Shown here: piece by piece, positions 61,101 to 64,000 of the stretch
How positions within the stretch are numbered: position 1 is the first letter of the stretch
Layout of the letters: every line of letters starts with the position of its first letter
Assembly: GCA_024741835.1 (NCBI GenBank)
Contig: JAENRP010000078.1
Location: 1 to 64,000 of the forward strand
Source of the DNA: Diplocarpon mali
Taxonomy: Eukaryota > Ascomycota > Leotiomycetes > Helotiales > Drepanopezizaceae
Direction of reading: 5' to 3'
DNA length: 64,000 nucleotides
The notes under the pieces: model-generated
Told to the model about the DNA's origin: nothing
Seen by the model: the letters and a program-made list of their open reading frames with translations, nothing else
Databases searched by the model: none
Program-made: the position numbers and the translations under genes

Positions 61101-63220
61101 TTAGAGATTCGTAAAGTATACTACTTAATAGTAATACTATTAAGCCGAACTAATAACCCCTTTCTTTAAGCTTAGGTATATTAAGCGCACCCGCTAATCG
61201 ACGACCTGCTAATCGCTTAAAGGCCGAATAGACTATTCCTATTATTTGCAAACTACTTAAAGTATAGAATAACTTTAATATTATTATCCCTTTAGTTAAA
61301 GTACCTATAGTAAAGGATATTCTTAAAATAGGTATAAGTAATAATAAGCCTCTATTATTAGAAAGCGGTTCCTTAAATAATAAGCTTATAGAACCTATAG
61401 CCGAACCTATGCTTTTGAAAAGGAATAGAGACTTAGAATTAGAAGATACCTTAAATAAACGCGAGTTTAAGTGTATTTAGGCTATAATAGCGTATAGGAT
61501 TTATAAGCTCAAACTCTAATAGAGCTTTGATAAAGATAATGCGTTCCTAGCCGCTAGGAGGATAATGAAAATCTCTCTTCTAAAGATGTATAATAAAGCT
61601 ATTAATAACCTAAAGAATAGAATAGTATAGAATAAGGCAATTTAAAAGGAGATAAGCTCTTTTATTGCAAATAGTATATAAATAGAAGAACCGACGCTAA
61701 AGGACGTAAACCTAGTATTAATAAAGTGGGTCTTTATAATTAAGATATATATAGATAGGACCTTAGAATATTATAAGGTAAGGCTTATAATTAGGGGCTT
61801 CTTCTAATAGTATAGAAAAGACTACTTTAATATATTTGCGCTAATAGTTTGTATAAATACCCTTTGTATATTTATAGTAATAGTAGCTGCTAAGGACCTT
61901 AAATATAAATAGTACAATATTAAAAATACATTTACTAAAGCAATTATAAAGGAATGGATTTTTCTCTCCTAACCTAATAGTATTCTTATATATACTAGCC
62001 ACTCCCTTTATATACTTTGCAGTATCTATAGGCTTAAATAATCAGCTTATAATTAGAACCTTTTATATAGCTCTACTTTAATAGAAATAGGATTCGTTTA
62101 AAGCCTAATTGACCTTTGTCTATTTACTTATGCTAAGCGTAGAATTAAGTTGCTATTATATATTGATAATATTACTATAGCTGCGAAAATAACTACTTAA
62201 TTAGATTGGTTCTTTATAATAATTTAGAAACGTTTTAATACTAAGGATCTAAGGGGAATTTATAAGATCCTTAGCATCTGCATTATAAGGAACCGCTCTA
62301 CTTAAGAACTCTAGTTAAATTAAAAGCAGTATATTAAAAAGATCCTAGACTAAATAGGACTTTTTACTTATACTTTTAATTTTAAGCTAAAGCGTACTCT
62401 AATCGAAGGAAAGTATAATAAGTTAAAGCCTACTAATGAAAATAAGTAAAAAGGAGATTTGAAGAAGTACTAATAAGATATTAAAGCAATTATATATATT
62501 ATAGTATATATAAGACTAGATATTGCCTTTATTATTAAGTAACTTAATCAAAACCTAAAGGATCTGACGATTTAATATAAGAATGCAGTTAAGCGACTTA
62601 AAAGGTACCTTCGATCGATAATTATATAGAAGGTAAGATATAGATTAATAAAATATATAAGTGCAAAGCTTAAGGTATATACCAATTCCAATTAGGCAAA
62701 TATGAAAGGTTGGAAAAGTATATCTGGAAGCGTAGTAATACTATATAGTAGACCTATATTATAGGAAAGTAGGAAGTAGAAATCAGTAGCTATTATAAGC
62801 ACTAAGGCTAAATATATATTAATATTATCAAATTGCAAGCAAGGATTATAGATTGCTTAAGTTTTAAAAGATATAAGTTTTATTAAGTATATTAGATAAG
62901 ATAAGAACTATATTAATCTTTAAGTAAATAATATAAAGGCGATTGCACTTATAAAGAATCTATACTTATATAAGTAATCGAAATATATTGATATTACCTA
63001 CTACTTTATCTATAACCTTATTATAAAGAATAAGTTATCAATTACCTATATCCTAATCGATTAAATAGTAGTAGATGGATTTATAAAGCTACTAAAGACA
63101 GTTGCAAAGTTTAAAGCATTTAAAGATATACTAGGATTGCAGAAGATAGTAGGAGCTTAGTAGGCTTAAGGACGACTCTTAGGCCTGCCTTACGAGTTAG
63201 GTTATATAGTCTTATAAAGT
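58121..63220 (+). pseudogene. C3 gag-pol polyprotein
   Basis: Starts at ATA-GCT-TCC (58121), once ATG. Landmarks: zinc knuckle at 58967-59005, nine-unit minisatellite 59641-60063, integrase about 60170-61140, reverse transcriptase about 61690-62500 with one Asp of the Y-I-D-D site still present (Y-I-D-N near 62155), RNase H to about 63130. A changed T run near 63224 shifts the C-terminal tail out of the C1/C2 frame. Tail motifs are at 63175, 63240 and 63304. Confidence 0.92.
59641..60063 (+). repeat. Coding minisatellite, nine palindromic-motif units
   Basis: Starts at 59641, 59731, 59770, 59818, 59857, 59905, 59944, 59992 and 60040, with spacings 90, 39, 48, 39, 48, 39, 48 and 48. All are multiples of three. 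The open minus-strand stretch 59608-59802 is its antisense shadow. Confidence 0.92.
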
Positions 63221-63464
63221 AAAGTTTTTTTTTAAATCGACTCTTAGGCCTAGACCGCGAGTTAAGTCATATAGTCTTATAAAGGAACGCTTTTGGAAAT
63301 TTAACTCCTGGTCCTGCCTTATAAGTAGGATTAGTGATTTTAATAGAAGTTGCTATTAATTGATTGTTTTTAATTTAAAGAAATACTTAAGAGTTAGATT
63401 AGCGCAAAAGGATAGTTGTTATTTTCCTAATTGCAAGTCAATTGGAGTAAGGTCTGAGTAAGGG

Positions 63465-63659
63465 TATTAAGATAGGTAATATAGCTATTATTCCGATATA
63501 TTATTATATGACCCTACTACTTAATTAGTAGGATATTGATACGTATATAACTATAGGTAAGAAAGGGGTAACCTTCCTTCCTTAACTCTTACTAATATAT
63601 CGACTATCGACTTCTAGAAGTTTCTTATACCTACTGCGCCGACTCACTTAAGCTCAATA
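63465..63659 (+). repeat. C3 3' LTR (195 bp)
   Basis: Matches 57520-57714; ends CTCAATA. Confidence 0.95.
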
Positions 63660-63664
63660 TTTAA
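63660..63664. repeat. Target-site duplication of copia C3, right copy (TTTAA)
   Basis: Same bases as 57515-57519. D resumes. Confidence 0.9.
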
Positions 63665-63711
63665 GTATATAACGCGACTTACGCTAAACTAAATATAGAA
63701 TAGTACCGTTT

Positions 63712-63782
63712 GTATAATAATGCGCTAAGTACGTTATTATACGAAAATTATTATAACCTATTAACGCTTGTAGGCAAGCGTT
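63712..63782 (+). other. D 3' region, two perfect hairpins before the polypurine tract
   Basis: GTATAATAA (63712-63720) pairs with TTATTATAC (63734-63742). AACGCTTG (63763-63770) pairs with CAAGCGTT (63775-63782) across a 4-base loop. Both stems are perfect despite the surrounding RIP. They could be RNA structures for 3' processing or packaging, or transcription terminators for the antisense frame; no evidence separates these. Confidence 0.55.
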
Positions 63783-63785
63783 CTT

Positions 63786-63800
63786 AAAGGGGGGGAGTAG
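63786..63800 (+). other. D polypurine tract
   Basis: AAAGG followed by a G run and AGTAG, abutting the 3' LTR. Confidence 0.85.
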
Positions 63801-64000
63801 TATAATAGCTGCACTTCCACTTAATGCAATTACCTAAGAGTATAGCATTTTAAGGTTTTACAATCTCGATTTAATATAGGATTATCTTGAATCGACCCTA
63901 AAGGTGCAAAAGTATATTCTTATATATTATTATATAAACGGACAAAGAGCCTTAAGCTGCTTATATATATAAGGAAGAAGGGCTTTCCCCTAAGGAGGGT
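63801..64000 (+). repeat. D 3' LTR (partial, cut by window end)
   Basis: Aligns with the first 200 bp of the D 5' LTR at 34642-34841. It starts TATAATAGC, the RIP form of TGTAACGGC. Confidence 0.93.

Larger units (their letters stand above)
57520..63659 (+). mobile_element. C3: Ty1/copia retrotransposon, 6140 bp, inserted in D
   Basis: Third copy of the C1/C2 family, with LTRs at 57520-57714 and 63465-63659, both starting TATT. It is longer than C1 by 128 bp: 126 from minisatellite units and 2 from small indels in the tail, including an expanded T run near 63224-63232. Confidence 0.96.
34642..64000 (+). mobile_element. D: Ty3/gypsy chromovirus, split by R2 and C3, 3' LTR cut by the window end
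   Basis: The 5' LTR starts TGTAACGGCTGC at 34642. The 3' LTR begins at 63801 after a long purine tract. The pieces are 34642-39251, 55009-57519 and 63660-64000. Integrase coding breaks off at 39251 and resumes at 55009; the 3' region breaks at 57519 and resumes at 63660. The D parts contain none of the 23-bp palindromic motifs found in every other element here. The first B and D LTR bases are alike, suggesting related families. Confidence 0.92.

Noticed and set aside
1..64000. Mitochondrial DNA because of the AT content
   Set aside because: LTR retrotransposons with target duplications, RIP-type transitions and no mitochondrial genes or rRNA/tRNA point to a nuclear AT-rich isochore.

Overview
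The window is a transposon graveyard from a filamentous ascomycete (Pezizomycotina-type). It is very AT-rich, TpA is over-abundant and CpA/TpG are depleted. Almost every stop codon that breaks a reading frame is TAA or TAG where homology expects Gln or Trp. Start ATGs have become ATA and catalytic Asp-Asp pairs have become Asn-Asn. This is the signature of repeat-induced point mutation (RIP). I found no host gene, tRNA, rRNA or CRISPR array. All long features are LTR retrotransposons nested in one another, and every coding region is a pseudogene.

Layout, using my own labels. R1 (1-34481, minus strand, running off the left edge) and R2 (39252-55008, plus strand) are two copies of one very large Ty3/gypsy-type element. 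Three elements sit inside R1: Ty1/copia copy C1 (2942-8953, +), chromovirus B (14119-21274, +) and copia copy C2 (24906-30956, -). After 160 bp of spacer comes chromovirus D (34642 to beyond 64000, +). D is split by R2 at 39252-55008 and by copia copy C3 at 57520-63659. Target-site duplications support the nesting: ATAGT for C1, ATAGT for B, TCCTC for C2, TTTAA for C3 and about CTAT for R2. R1 and R2 face away from each other, forming an imperfect inverted repeat with arms of about 15 kb.

The R family is the most unusual object. It is about 15.76 kb from LTR to LTR, with 245-bp LTRs. After ordinary gag and pol genes it carries two further sense-strand genes, ORF2 (about 1115 codons) and ORF3 (about 1153 codons). 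I recognise no domain in either. They align with each other along their length, so they are ancient tandem paralogues, and both end in a basic, nuclear-localisation-like tail. Both copies of R carry both genes.

The second unusual object is a 23-bp imperfect palindrome with 11-bp arms (ideal arms ACTCGCAGGCC and GGCCTGCGAGT). I counted about 64 copies by eye: 14 at matching sites in each R copy, 9, 10 and 12 in the copia copies, 5 in B and none in D. Inside coding regions it almost always lies in the same reading phase, adding a peptide of the type T-P-R-P-G-L-R-V. In copia it has expanded into a coding minisatellite of 6, 7 or 9 units with 39- and 48-bp periods. Three of its sites fall at equivalent positions in ORF2 and ORF3.

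D carries a third oddity: a long antisense reading frame (about 56400-57430, minus) with a cysteine cluster, lying between its chromodomain-bearing pol gene and its 3' LTR.
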